NCBI GenBank assembly: GCA_024743315.1
Contig: JANSWU010000003.1
Location: 310,001 to 374,000, forward strand
Length of the DNA stretch: 64,000 bases
Origin: Hyphomonadaceae bacterium
GTDB lineage: Bacteria > Pseudomonadota > Alphaproteobacteria > Caulobacterales > Hyphomonadaceae
Direction: 5' to 3'
Part shown: piece by piece, positions 16,838 through 25,629 of the stretch
Numbering within the stretch: position 1 is the stretch's first letter
Layout of the letters: each line of letters begins with the position of its first letter
Notes under the pieces: generated by a model
The model's input: only the letters and a program-made list of their open reading frames with translations
Told to the model about the DNA's origin: nothing
The model's database searches: none
Translations under genes and position numbers: made by a program

Positions 16838-18601
16838 TTAGATCGGACAATCGAGTTCATTTGCCATGTCCTCAGCGTCTGTGTCGGTGAGAAATTTTTC
16901 CGGCCAGGCGCGAATGGCTTTCTCAAAATGCGAACACGCGAGCGCAGAGTTGCCGCGTTGTTGCTCAACCATGGCCAATATGTACCAATTGAAATATTCC
17001 CGACTGGTCAGTCCCTCGCGTTCGGCGAGGTTGCGAACGATCCCAACATGCCGCTCAGCCTCGAAGAGACTTCTTTCGTCTGCTTCATCGCGCTGCTTAG
17101 ACCAAGCGACATGCGCATAGGCCAGGTTTGCATGGATCGCCAGCATGCGAGATGGGCGACGCAATGTGGTTTCAATTTCAAGCGCATGTTTGAGGTTCGC
17201 AATTGATTCCTCATAATCGGAAATGTGGTTCTGCATCGTACTCAGCGTGGTCAGCGTATCAGACACGTCATAAAGCAGGTCTGCTTCTATTTGAGCTTGA
17301 GCGATCGCCTTGGTTTCCTCGATCTGATCACTAAATCGAGACGCCGGCATTTGATCAGTCGCCGTCCTCGCCAGTGCAAAATATTCTCGACGCACTGCAT
17401 TGTAGCGCGCTTTGTAGGCGACATCTCGCAGCCCTAAGGCCAGCGCCTCTTCCGCGATCGATCTAAACCGCTCAGCCCCTCGTCCTGGCTCAGCATAAAC
17501 GCTGTCTAAGCTGACGCGCTCGATTTCGATGCGCAATCGTGTACGATCTGATAAATCCGGATCAGTCAGGGCCTTGGCTAAATTTGCCGCCGCGATGCTA
17601 TCGAAATCACGCTGTCGCAGGATTTTTGACATTTCCAACAGCGCCTCGGCGTCGAAAGGGTCCAGTTTCAGGATTTCCTGATAAATCTCTTCGGCGATTG
17701 CGGCATTTCGATTTACCGCAATGGCAGCGATCTGGTGCAGCAAGTCCAGACTTTGAGCGCGACTTAACTGGTCTGATCGTGTCGCATACTCCTGCCTCAG
17801 ATCAGCAACCGCACGCTCAAAATCGTTGGTGCGGATCAAGGCCGAGACCATGTCGTCGACCGGACGGTTGGCTGCAATAAGAGGTTGCAGCGACGCGCTG
17901 ATCGCCGTGCGGTCGATCGGCCCGAGGTCAGGGTCGGGCTCCGTCATCAGCACATGCACCCCCATCCCCATTGCCACCAGGATGGCCGCAGTGCCCCCAA
18001 ACAAACGGATTGGCATGGTCGACGCAAGGTCTCGAAGCGCCATGACCAGACTGCGCTGATCGCGAATATTGAAAGCTGTAACTGGGCGTTTGATATTTTT
18101 CAGCGAAAGCTTGCGCTTTGACCAGAAGCGCCCTCGCTTTTGGGACAACGCATTGATCAGGTTGCTCGAGGCAAGAATGCTGCCGGGATCAGCCTTTTGT
18201 TGCAGGCGTGCGGCGACATTGACGCCGTGCCCCATCAGATTTCCGCTTTCTTCAACCTGCACATCTCCGAGATGCATTCCAATCCGAATGGACACAGCGG
18301 CGAGCGCTGCCAGCTCTGAATCTTGGGAGACAGTGATCAACATGCTTCGTGCTGCCTGCATCGACTGATTGGCGCTTGCAAACTCAAAGAAGAAACCGTC
18401 CGCAGCTTCATGAAAAAGACGCCCTTCATGCGCCTGGGCCGTTTGGTTCAAAAGCGCGCTAACCCGGCGCACCACCGCCAGCGCAGTGTCTTCATCTCGC
18501 TCGGCCAGCGTCGAATATCCACAGATATCGGCGACCAGAACGCTGGCGAGACGACGTTTCTCACCCTCAGCTTGAATTGGTGCAGACGGATCATCACTCA
18601 T
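16838..18601 (-). CDS. Class III nucleotide cyclase with TPR-like C-terminal region
   Basis: About 587 residues from ATG 18601 (a GTG at 18640 would add 13). A class III cyclase catalytic domain fills residues 18-190. The metal Asp residues are present (VADICGYS, Asp25; AADGFFFEF, Asp68), as are the transition-state Asn128 and Arg132 in GHGVNVAAR. But the two residues that normally choose adenine, Lys in K-x-x-G-D and Asp in G-D-x-V-N, are His64 and His125 here. A single membrane segment follows (RLFGGTAAILVAMGMGVHVL, about residues 207-226), then about 340 helical residues of TPR-like repeats, probably periplasmic or sensory. It lies beside a Crp/Fnr regulator, suggesting a cyclic-nucleotide circuit, but product identity (cAMP, cGMP or none) is open. 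Confidence 0.8.
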   Translation of the reverse strand: MSDDPSAPIQAEGEKRRLASVLVADICGYSTLAERDEDTALAVVRRVSALLNQTAQAHEGRLFHEAADGFFFEFASANQSMQAARSMLITVSQDSELAALAAVSIRIGMHLGDVQVEESGNLMGHGVNVAARLQQKADPGSILASSNLINALSQKRGRFWSKRKLSLKNIKRPVTAFNIRDQRSLVMALRDLASTMPIRLFGGTAAILVAMGMGVHVLMTEPDPDLGPIDRTAISASLQPLIAANRPVDDMVSALIRTNDFERAVADLRQEYATRSDQLSRAQSLDLLHQIAAIAVNRNAAIAEEIYQEILKLDPFDAEALLEMSKILRQRDFDSIAAANLAKALTDPDLSDRTRLRIEIERVSLDSVYAEPGRGAERFRSIAEEALALGLRDVAYKARYNAVRREYFALARTATDQMPASRFSDQIEETKAIAQAQIEADLLYDVSDTLTTLSTMQNHISDYEESIANLKHALEIETTLRRPSRMLAIHANLAYAHVAWSKQRDEADERSLFEAERHVGIVRNLAEREGLTSREYFNWYILAMVEQQRGNSALACSHFEKAIRAWPEKFLTDTDAEDMANELDCPI

Positions 18602-18712
18602 TTTGTCCGGCCTTGCTTGAGGGTTGGTGTTGAAGGTCACTGCTTATGGGAGCGATTAACATGAAACTCATATGGTGACATCTCATCTCAATTGGATGCC
18701 CGCAAAACGCAA

Positions 18713-19366
18713 TCAGGTCCGGTTTTTGTTTAGCGGCGGCTTGAGCACAATTTTGGTATCATACTTCTCGATACCCCCGCGCTTGACGAGTTGCGCGAAC
18801 GCTCGAGACGTCGCCTCCCGACTGGCATGAATGCGCACCGCCAGTTCGGATATGGTCGGAGGTGGAGATATCCAAGCTCCAGATCCTCCTTCCCCTGGAG
18901 TCGCCAACGTCTTTAAAGCGTTGAGCAAGCGGTATTCGATTTTCAGGGCAACATGAGACGTCAGGCTATTGGATGTATCTGCGATACGTTTGGCCAGCAT
19001 TCTGGCGATTGCGATTGCCAGCCAACTGCTACGTTCCATCGCCTTTAAAAAAATCGATTGCGGGGTCGCAAAGACCTCTGTTGGTTTTGCAGCCTCGACA
19101 TTCGCGGAACTCAAGCGATCGCCAAGCGCCGAGATTTCGCCAACAATCGCGCCCGGCTCAAGGTTTGCGAGCCAGACCTCCGATCCTTCAAACGAAACAA
19201 ACTTTGCCTGTAACAGGCCACTTCGCACGAGATATACGTGTTCAATCCTGGAATCTTGATGGATCAGGATTTCACTTTTATTGAGTTTAGACAGAGTTGT
19301 ATTTTCGTTCAGAAGCTCAACCCCAGGGTCAGTGGGGTCTACGTCCAGTAAATCGGACCAGTTCAT
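18713..19366 (-). CDS. Crp/Fnr family transcriptional regulator
   Basis: A 217-residue protein. The N-terminal cyclic-nucleotide-binding beta-roll spans about residues 25-125 (ILIHQDSRIEHVYLVRSGLL; LEPGAIVGEISALGDRLSSA). The G-E-I-S element matches the phosphate-binding cassette position, but the usual R-(S/T)-A that binds the phosphate reads RLSSANV. A dimer helix follows (SSWLAIAIARMLAKRIADTS), then a winged helix with TISELAVRIHASREATSRAF as the helix-turn-helix. No Fnr-type cysteine cluster is present. Together with the cyclase to the left and a CRP-like site upstream of its operon it may form an autoregulated loop. It lies 7 bases after the membrane-protein gene and is likely co-transcribed with it. 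Confidence 0.85.
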   Translation of the reverse strand: MNWSDLLDVDPTDPGVELLNENTTLSKLNKSEILIHQDSRIEHVYLVRSGLLQAKFVSFEGSEVWLANLEPGAIVGEISALGDRLSSANVEAAKPTEVFATPQSIFLKAMERSSWLAIAIARMLAKRIADTSNSLTSHVALKIEYRLLNALKTLATPGEGGSGAWISPPPTISELAVRIHASREATSRAFAQLVKRGGIEKYDTKIVLKPPLNKNRT

Positions 19367-19373
19367 TTATGCC

Positions 19374-19805
19374 CTAACTTGCGTTTCCTTTGTAAAACAC
19401 AGGTACGACAAGAATCCATGCAATGGCAATCGCTCCGGGGAGGAATTGCATTTCAGGTGGAAGGAAATTTGGAAGTTCCAGCGCGAGAATCCACAAGAAG
19501 ACCGTGAAAACCGCGATACAGATTGAGCGCCATTGAACCCGTCCACTGAGCACGTTTCGCGTGGCACTATAGCGGATCAGGGCCGTCAGCAGCATACAAA
19601 GCCCGCCAAACCCGGCAATGAGTCCGACCGATTGAACTTCGTAATTCGTCAGGACCGCCGACCCGATCCCAAACAGGGCCATGGACTCCCCAGGCAACAG
19701 CTTGATCGCCCGGATCAACCAATTGTCGGGACAGGTTTGGGAAATCGCGAACCCAGTCGAAAGACCGTTTTCATCGGAGACGGGACTGATGACTCGCAGC
19801 GTCAT
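19374..19805 (-). CDS. Small polytopic membrane protein, unknown
   Basis: A 143-residue protein; ATG 19805 is preceded by GGAGG with 6-base spacing (GGAGGTTCGCC), which excludes the longer upstream start. Four hydrophobic segments can be seen: around ESMALFGIGSAVLTNYEV, VGLIAGFGGLCMLLTALI, SICIAVFTVFLWILALEL and LPGAIAIAWILVVPVFY. No family is recognised. First gene of a leftward unit with the Crp/Fnr regulator. Its position suggests a sensor or target linked to that regulator, but nothing in the sequence proves it. Confidence 0.6.
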   Translation of the reverse strand: MTLRVISPVSDENGLSTGFAISQTCPDNWLIRAIKLLPGESMALFGIGSAVLTNYEVQSVGLIAGFGGLCMLLTALIRYSATRNVLSGRVQWRSICIAVFTVFLWILALELPNFLPPEMQFLPGAIAIAWILVVPVFYKGNAS

Positions 19806-19855
19806 GGCGAACCTCCACTCTTTCAATCGATGTATAGGTGGCGTGGCTGGCGCGC

Positions 19856-19871
19856 TGTGATCACGATCACG
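19856..19871. promoter_or_regulatory. CRP-like binding site
   Basis: TGTGATCACGATCACG matches TGTGA-N6-TCACA at 9 of the 10 defined positions, and lies 51 bases upstream of the membrane-protein/Crp-Fnr unit start at 19805. This is the right place for autoregulation by the encoded Crp/Fnr protein. It could also act on the riboswitch transcript that starts to the right. Confidence 0.5.
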
Positions 19872-19964
19872 AAACCCCACCCAGAAGACTTTGAGATGCT
19901 CGGAGGTCCTTTAATTGCAACAGCTGCAGGACGATTTGACAAGATCTTCCGCTTGCTGCACTGG

Positions 19965-20140
19965 AGCAAGCAGATGGTGCTGCTTTAGTCGGCAGCTAAG
20001 AGGGAAGCTGGTGTAAATCCAGCGCTGTACCCGCAACTGTCAGCCCGGAGCGACCGGCCGAGACGCCACTGAGACGATCCAGTCTTGGGAAGGCGGCTGG
20101 AAGCTAGGATGGGCGAGCCAGGAGACCTGCCATCGCGTCG
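19965..20140 (+). ncRNA. Cobalamin riboswitch
   Basis: The hallmark cobalamin-aptamer blocks are present in order: AAGAGGGAAGCTGGTG (19998-20013), TAAATCCAGCGCTGTACCCG with CAACTGT directly after it (to 20040), a variable arm, GCCACTGAGAC, and the B12 box GCCAGGAGACCTGCC at 20117-20131. About 165 bases separate the B12 box from the btuB start and should hold the expression platform. Binding of adenosylcobalamin should repress the following btuB-btuF genes. Outer borders are approximate. Confidence 0.92.
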
Positions 20141-20306
20141 TTCGTCCGGAGGCCGGGAAGAGTCTCAGCGGTCGGGAAAGGGTTCTACCTCTCCTTTGAA
20201 ACGACAGGAAAAGGCCTGGCCGCCCGGAAGTGAGCAATCGCTTCGGCCATGGTGTCGTTTAAAACGCGTCAACTGCGGGCGGCAGGACGCTCAAGGGGTT
20301 TATCCC

Positions 20307-22136
20307 ATGACTTTGAAAACAGCCTTGCTTGGCGCGGCGGCCATTGCTTGTTTCGGGCCAGTCTCTGCACAAGCCAGCGATGATAATGCAACCACATTGG
20401 ATACGGTTATTGTCGAAGGGTCGCGTCTCGACCAAGCCGAAACTGAGATCGGATCCTCGGTCAGCATTATCACAGCCGACGAGATTGAACTTTTGGGCTT
20501 CGATTTCGCGATTGATGCCATTGCCAGCGCGCCCGGCGTTACCGTCAACCAGAATGGCGCTTTTGGCGGCGTCGCGACGGTGCGCATTCGCGGCGCATCT
20601 TCGGCACAAACCCTGGTGGTGATTGATGGCATCCCGGTCAATGATCCCAGTCAACCGAGCGGCGGTTTCGATTTTGCAAGGGTCGATACCGAAAACATCG
20701 AACGGATCGAAATTCTCAAGGGGCCACAATCCACGTTGTGGGGCAGTGATGCGATTGGCGGCGTGGTATCGATCATCACCAAGGATCCGGAACCCGGCTT
20801 TGGCGGAACCGCCTTTGCCGAATATGGCTCTTTCAATACCCTGCGCGGCGGCGCTTCCGTCGGCAATGCCAATGAAGTTGGCGACTTCCGTTTTGCCGTG
20901 ACCGGTACGTCTTCTGACGGCATCTCCAAAGCTGATGAGAATAATGGCAATTCGGAAGAGGATGCATATGAAAGCGTGACGGTGTCCGCGAAAGGTGGCC
21001 TGAATTTCGGTGACGCGCGGGTCTCTGCAGACCTTCTCTGGTCGGAAGCTGAGGCAGAGTATGATGCTTTCACCTTCGGCGCTCAAGGCAATGTCGGCGA
21101 TGGGGACCTGTACAGCAATACCGAAGAATTATCCGGCAATCTTTCCCTGTTCGCGCCGGCCTTCGCTGGCAAACTCGAAAATCAACTGACCGTCGGTTAT
21201 GCCGAGATCACACGTGACAATTTCTCCAATGGAAGCTTTTTCTTCGGCGGTGAGGGCGAGCGAACAACCCTGCGTTATCAAGGCACCGTCGATCTTGATG
21301 CCGCCAATACGCTGGCCTTTGGTGCAACCCATGAAGCGGTTACAATACAGGACGAAGACACCACGCTCGACGGTCTGTTCGGCCTGTATGAATTCAAACC
21401 TATTGAATCATTGACTCTGACCGGCGGGTTCCGCGTCGACGATCATAGCACATTCGGATCAGAAACAACTGGCCGGGTCGCGGCGGCTTACAATCCATCG
21501 CCTAGCCTGACATTTCGCGCCAGCTGGGGCCAGGGCTTCAAGGCGCCGACCATCAATCAGCTGACCGGCGGTGGCTTTGCCGCCCCCAACCCGAACCTGC
21601 AGCCTGAAACTTCAGAAGCAATTGATTTTGGCATTGATTGGCGATCTGCGACAGGCAAAGCCGAGTTCAGCGCTACCGTGTTTGACATGGAGATTGAAAA
21701 CCAGATCTTGTTCGCCACGACGGGTTATTTCAATGAGGCCGTCACCGAGTCGACGGGGCTGGAGCTCGCGGGTCGATATGACCTGAATGATTGGCTGAGC
21801 GTATCGGCCGCTTATGCTTACATTGATGCGAGCGATACCAATGGTGATGCCTTGATCCGGACTCCTGAACACTCTGGTGATATACGTTTGAGCGTCGACC
21901 CTGAGGGTCCGTTCTCCGGGGCCATCCTTATTCGCTACAATGGTGAGGAAGCCGATTTTGGCACCACCCAAGTCGATGCCTGGACACGCGTAGACCTAAC
22001 TGGCAGCTATGCTTTGAGCGAGACGGTCGAAGTGTTCGGGAGGATCGAAAACCTGTTTGATGAGGAGTATCAGCAGATCCTTGGCTATGGCACGCCGGAC
22101 ATTTCCGGATCTGTCGGAATCCGATTGAGGTACTGA
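20307..22136 (+). CDS. btuB: TonB-dependent vitamin B12 receptor (BtuB-like)
   Basis: A 609-residue protein, the usual size of BtuB. ATG 20307 follows CAAGGGG and starts a signal peptide (KTALLGAAAIACFGPVSAQA). The TonB box region is TTLDTVIVEGSRL. The plug contains VRIRGASSAQTLVVIDGIPV and EILKGPQSTLWGSDAIGGVV, typical of the BtuB/vitamin B12 group (IxKGPxSxLxGSxAIGGVV). The barrel ends GSVGIRLRY with a terminal aromatic residue. It transports cobalamin or corrinoids across the outer membrane using TonB-ExbBD. The upstream cobalamin riboswitch and the adjacent BtuF-like gene (4 bases after the stop) support the B12 assignment. Longer upstream starts would fall inside the riboswitch. Confidence 0.92.
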   Translation: MTLKTALLGAAAIACFGPVSAQASDDNATTLDTVIVEGSRLDQAETEIGSSVSIITADEIELLGFDFAIDAIASAPGVTVNQNGAFGGVATVRIRGASSAQTLVVIDGIPVNDPSQPSGGFDFARVDTENIERIEILKGPQSTLWGSDAIGGVVSIITKDPEPGFGGTAFAEYGSFNTLRGGASVGNANEVGDFRFAVTGTSSDGISKADENNGNSEEDAYESVTVSAKGGLNFGDARVSADLLWSEAEAEYDAFTFGAQGNVGDGDLYSNTEELSGNLSLFAPAFAGKLENQLTVGYAEITRDNFSNGSFFFGGEGERTTLRYQGTVDLDAANTLAFGATHEAVTIQDEDTTLDGLFGLYEFKPIESLTLTGGFRVDDHSTFGSETTGRVAAAYNPSPSLTFRASWGQGFKAPTINQLTGGGFAAPNPNLQPETSEAIDFGIDWRSATGKAEFSATVFDMEIENQILFATTGYFNEAVTESTGLELAGRYDLNDWLSVSAAYAYIDASDTNGDALIRTPEHSGDIRLSVDPEGPFSGAILIRYNGEEADFGTTQVDAWTRVDLTGSYALSETVEVFGRIENLFDEEYQQILGYGTPDISGSVGIRLRY

Positions 22137-22140
22137 TGAA

Positions 22141-22989
22141 ATGTTCAGGCTGACTATTCTCATCGGACTGTTTGTGCTCGCCGCTTGTGGTCAACCTAAT
22201 TCGGTTAGCCCCGTTTCTTACGACCGTCCGATGCGCATCGTCAGCCTGGACTACTGCGCAGATCAATATGTGCTCAAGTTTGCAGACCCGGATCAGATTT
22301 TGGCAATTTCTCCTGATGCCGTGGCTGACTTTTCTTACATGCGTGATCACGCCGACGGCATTCGTACGGTCCGTCCGACCGCTGAGGACGTGCTCGTGCT
22401 TAAACCCGATCTGATCGTCCGGTCCTATGGCGGTGGCCCAAATGCCACCGCGTTCTTCGAACGCGCGGGCGTGCCGGTCTTGCACGTTGGATGGGTGAAC
22501 CAAGTGGTCGGCACTGAGGATGGGTCGGTGTCGGCGCTGGTGCAATCCATGGCGGATGGCTTGGGACAATCCGAAAAAGGTCAGGCTGTGGTCGAGGAGT
22601 TCCAATTGCGATTGTCCGAGCTTCAGAGCCAGGCAAGCGGCATCGAAACCCTTTACATGACCGGCGCTGGCGTCTCTTCAGGCTCAGGAACGCTCATGCA
22701 CGAAATGCTGACTGCCGCAGGCTTGAAAAACTATAGCGACGCTGTCGGATGGCATAGCCTCCCGCTGGAGCAGATGGTCTATGCGCCGCCGGAAATGATT
22801 GCCGCAAGCTTTTTTCTGATCGCGGACGAAGCGCGCTATCGCTGGAGCGCGTCGCGGCACCCGATCGCGATGACACAGTTCGAACGCGCCAACACAGTGA
22901 GCATAGACGGCGCATGGACCGCATGCGGTGGCTGGTTCATCCTGGAGGCGATTGAAGCCTTAGGTGCAGGCGCCGCGCGCGTCGACTAG
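22141..22989 (+). CDS. btuF: BtuF-like cobalamin-binding lipoprotein
   Basis: A 282-residue protein with a lipoprotein signal (LFVLAAC, Cys16) and a helical-backbone class III periplasmic-binding fold. It begins RIVSLDYCADQYVLKFADPD, the typical 'rivSl.p.aTE.l..lg' start of vitamin B12/iron-chelate binding proteins. LVLKPDLIVRSYGG and later AGLKNYSDAVGWHSLPLEQM fit the same family. It should pass cobalamin to a BtuCD permease, which is not present in the window. Its ATG is 4 bases from the btuB stop, so the two share the riboswitch control. The SBP being lipid-anchored is unusual for BtuF of enterics. Its end overlaps the next convergent gene by 4 bases. Confidence 0.8.
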   Translation: MFRLTILIGLFVLAACGQPNSVSPVSYDRPMRIVSLDYCADQYVLKFADPDQILAISPDAVADFSYMRDHADGIRTVRPTAEDVLVLKPDLIVRSYGGGPNATAFFERAGVPVLHVGWVNQVVGTEDGSVSALVQSMADGLGQSEKGQAVVEEFQLRLSELQSQASGIETLYMTGAGVSSGSGTLMHEMLTAAGLKNYSDAVGWHSLPLEQMVYAPPEMIAASFFLIADEARYRWSASRHPIAMTQFERANTVSIDGAWTACGGWFILEAIEALGAGAARVD

Positions 22990-23885
22990 AACCGCATAGC
23001 GCGCATGGTTTCATAACTCGTCGCGACGGACTGCTGGAATGGCCGTGGCGGGTTGTCATGTTCTGCGATGAAATATTCCAGACCCGCCACATCCTTGGCG
23101 GCAAAATACGTCTCGAACGGCAAATCCCCTTCCCCAACATTCGCCATGAGCGCCTGTACGATGGCCGGGAAATCCAGACTGTTGCGATATGGCGCGGCGT
23201 CGCCGGACAGGTCTTTGACGTGACACATTTTGAACCGGCCCGGATTTTGTTCGAAGAGCCCGACAATGTCGGTGCCCGTCAGCGCCGCCCAGAACAGATC
23301 GAGCTCGAACGTGACCAGCTCCGGATCGGTCTCGCTCAATAGGATATTCATCCCGGTCTCGCCATCACCGAGATCAAAGAACTCAAACTGATGATTATGA
23401 TAGCCGACCTGAATTCCTGAGGCTTTCAGCGTTTCGCCGGCCCGGTTCAGCATCTCGGCATGCCCCTTATACTGATCGAGCGCTCGTTGATCGTCCGAAA
23501 TCCAGGGGAGAATCAGATAATCGCACCCCAATACGGAGGCGAGGTCCGCAAGCTCCTCCGGACGATTGGCCAGGCTGTCATAATTGACATGCGAGATGGG
23601 TGACGGCAGGCCATGATCGTCGAGGATTTGTTTCAATTCTGCGGGCGTGCGCGTGGCAAAGTCACCGCCATTCAGCTCGACATAGTCATAGCCGACATCC
23701 TTGATCATCTGGATGGTCCCGACAAAGTCCTCACCAAGCGCTTCCCGCAACGTATAGGTCTGGATGCCGATCTTCTCGAGACTCCGCGAAGCCGCTGCCG
23801 GTTTCGCCATGGGCACAGCAGAGCAACCGCCGAGCAATGCGAACGCGCCTGTCGCGCCGAGAAAGTGTCGTCTGTGCAGGGTCAT
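22986..23885 (-). CDS. Tat-exported sugar isomerase/epimerase-like TIM barrel
   Basis: A 299-residue protein. The N-terminus MTLHRRHFLGATGAFALLGG has the twin-arginine motif RRHFLG plus a possible lipobox (LLGGC), so it is exported folded and may be lipid-anchored. The barrel is of the AP-endonuclease-2/IolE type: GIQTYTLREAL, GYDYVELNGG, HNHQFEFFD and MCHVKDLSG carry the metal ligands (Glu, His, Asp and Glu positions; VELNGG, YHNH, ELD, HVKD). It is last in the leftward sugar operon, 40 bases after the GMC gene. In related loci such proteins cleave or isomerise 3-keto-sugars. A periplasmic location next to a Tat-linked GMC dehydrogenase suits that role. Confidence 0.8.
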   Translation of the reverse strand: MTLHRRHFLGATGAFALLGGCSAVPMAKPAAASRSLEKIGIQTYTLREALGEDFVGTIQMIKDVGYDYVELNGGDFATRTPAELKQILDDHGLPSPISHVNYDSLANRPEELADLASVLGCDYLILPWISDDQRALDQYKGHAEMLNRAGETLKASGIQVGYHNHQFEFFDLGDGETGMNILLSETDPELVTFELDLFWAALTGTDIVGLFEQNPGRFKMCHVKDLSGDAAPYRNSLDFPAIVQALMANVGEGDLPFETYFAAKDVAGLEYFIAEHDNPPRPFQQSVATSYETMRAMRF

Positions 23886-23925
23886 GTGTAGAGACTCCTT
23901 TGAGATTGATAGGGCGAGGCCCGCT

Positions 23926-25626
23926 TTAGAGCGCGCCCTCTTTCAACAGTTCGGCGGCGTGATTGGCGGCGCGCGCTGAGAAGGCCATGTATGTTAGTGA
24001 TGGGTTTTGGCAGCCACCTGAGGTCATGAACGACCCATCTGTCACAAACAGGTTCGGAATGTCCCAGGCCTGGTTCCATTCGTTCAGCACCGAAGTCGAT
24101 GGATCACGCCCCATGCGGGCGGTGCCCATTTCATGAATGCCGATCCCCGGCGGCGCCGGTTCCGCAGTTTCTGGGTCATCGGTCTGGATATCAATCCCGC
24201 CGGCGGCTTCGAGCATGGCCCGCGTATCCTTGATCGCCTGGCGCACCATATTGCGCTCATTATCGCCCCAGGCAACGTCAAGCACGGGCACCGGGAAGCC
24301 CCATTTATCGGTCTTGTTGGCGTGCAAGCGAATGTGGTTCTTCTCATTCGGCAGCACTTCACCAAAGGCAACCATACCAATCCGCCATGGCCCGGGGCTT
24401 TGGGTCTCAGACTTGAGCTCAGCGCCGACGCCTTTCTTGCCCATGGCCGACCACCACCGCTCGCGCATCGCCCCGCCTTGATAGCCAAAGCCGCGGACAA
24501 AACCTTCCGCTTCTTCGGTATGATTGCGGAAGCGCGGGATGTAGAACCCGTTCGGCCGGCGCCCGAATGTATGCTTGTCGAGATGGCCTGGTAGGATCGC
24601 AGAGCCGCGGGCACCAGAATGGTGGTCCATCATGTTCTTACCAAGCTGGCCCGAACTATTCGCAAGCCCATTCGGGGCGGCGCTCGTCGCCGAATTCATC
24701 AGGATCATGGTCGATGGAATGGTCCCGGCATTGAGAAAGACCACACGCGCTGTAACCACAATTTTCTCGCCAGTATTGACGTCAACGGTCTCAACACCTG
24801 TGGCACGCCCGGTCGACTCATCGACAATCACCTTATGAACGGCGCGATCCGGGATCAGCGTGAAATTGCCGGTCCGACGCGCCGCCGGCAGCGTGGCCGA
24901 GTTTGAACTGAAATAGGCCCCGAAGCTGCAGCCCTGAAAGCAATGATTGCGTGCCATGCACTTGCCGCGTCCGAGTTCAATCTGTTCCTGTGTCGGTTCG
25001 GTCAGGTTGGCAACGCGCCCTGGAATGACGCGGCGTCCCGGAAAAGTCGATTCTACCGCATCCCGGAAATCAAGTTCAGCGCAGGTCAGATCATGTGGCG
25101 GCTGGAAGACCCCATCTGGCAAGATGTCGAGGCCTTCCATCGAGCCGGAAATGCCGGCGAAGCGCTCAACATGGTCATACCAGGGTTTGAGGTCCGCATA
25201 ACGCACCGGCCAATCGACGCCATGGCCGTCCTTCTGGTTCGCCTCGAAATCGATCTCAGACATTCGGTAGCTTTGCCGCCCCCACATGATCGATCGCCCG
25301 CCTTCGTGATAGCCCCGATACCAGCGGAATTCGGTACCTTCAGCGGTCTCATAGGGATGATCATTATCATTTACCCAGAATTGCCGCGTATAGGTTTGGA
25401 ACGCATAGACATTCGATTGGATCGGATGGTCCTTCCGGTCCTGATCCGTCTTGCGATTGAGATGTTCGGCATCCCAGGGATTGATAAAATCAGTATAGTC
25501 TTTCTGCGGTGACACGGCGCGGCCGCGTTCAATCACAGCTACTTTGAAGCCCTGTTCGCACAATTCCTTGGCGACCCATCCACCGGACATGCCGGATCCC
25601 ACTACAATAACGTCAAAATCTGTCAT
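23926..25626 (-). CDS. GMC-family FAD oxidoreductase (glycoside/gluconate dehydrogenase large subunit type)
   Basis: A 566-residue protein. FAD motif VIVVGSGMSGGWVAKELCEQ at the N-terminus, GGRSIMWGRQSYRMSEIDF (the GMC substrate-side loop), CMARNHCFQGCSFGAYF (cysteine-rich region), and a C-terminal GGCQNPSLTYMAFSARAANH with the conserved N-P-(S/T) stretch. No export signal of its own; together with the small subunit 3 bases upstream it should be exported by Tat 'hitch-hiking', as in gluconate 2-dehydrogenase and the Caulobacter LacA/LacC-type complex. Expected reaction is oxidation of a sugar hydroxyl, often C3-OH of a glycoside, with electrons to a cytochrome c, which is not in the window. 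Confidence 0.88.
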   Translation of the reverse strand: MTDFDVIVVGSGMSGGWVAKELCEQGFKVAVIERGRAVSPQKDYTDFINPWDAEHLNRKTDQDRKDHPIQSNVYAFQTYTRQFWVNDNDHPYETAEGTEFRWYRGYHEGGRSIMWGRQSYRMSEIDFEANQKDGHGVDWPVRYADLKPWYDHVERFAGISGSMEGLDILPDGVFQPPHDLTCAELDFRDAVESTFPGRRVIPGRVANLTEPTQEQIELGRGKCMARNHCFQGCSFGAYFSSNSATLPAARRTGNFTLIPDRAVHKVIVDESTGRATGVETVDVNTGEKIVVTARVVFLNAGTIPSTMILMNSATSAAPNGLANSSGQLGKNMMDHHSGARGSAILPGHLDKHTFGRRPNGFYIPRFRNHTEEAEGFVRGFGYQGGAMRERWWSAMGKKGVGAELKSETQSPGPWRIGMVAFGEVLPNEKNHIRLHANKTDKWGFPVPVLDVAWGDNERNMVRQAIKDTRAMLEAAGGIDIQTDDPETAEPAPPGIGIHEMGTARMGRDPSTSVLNEWNQAWDIPNLFVTDGSFMTSGGCQNPSLTYMAFSARAANHAAELLKEGAL

Positions 25627-25629
25627 GGT

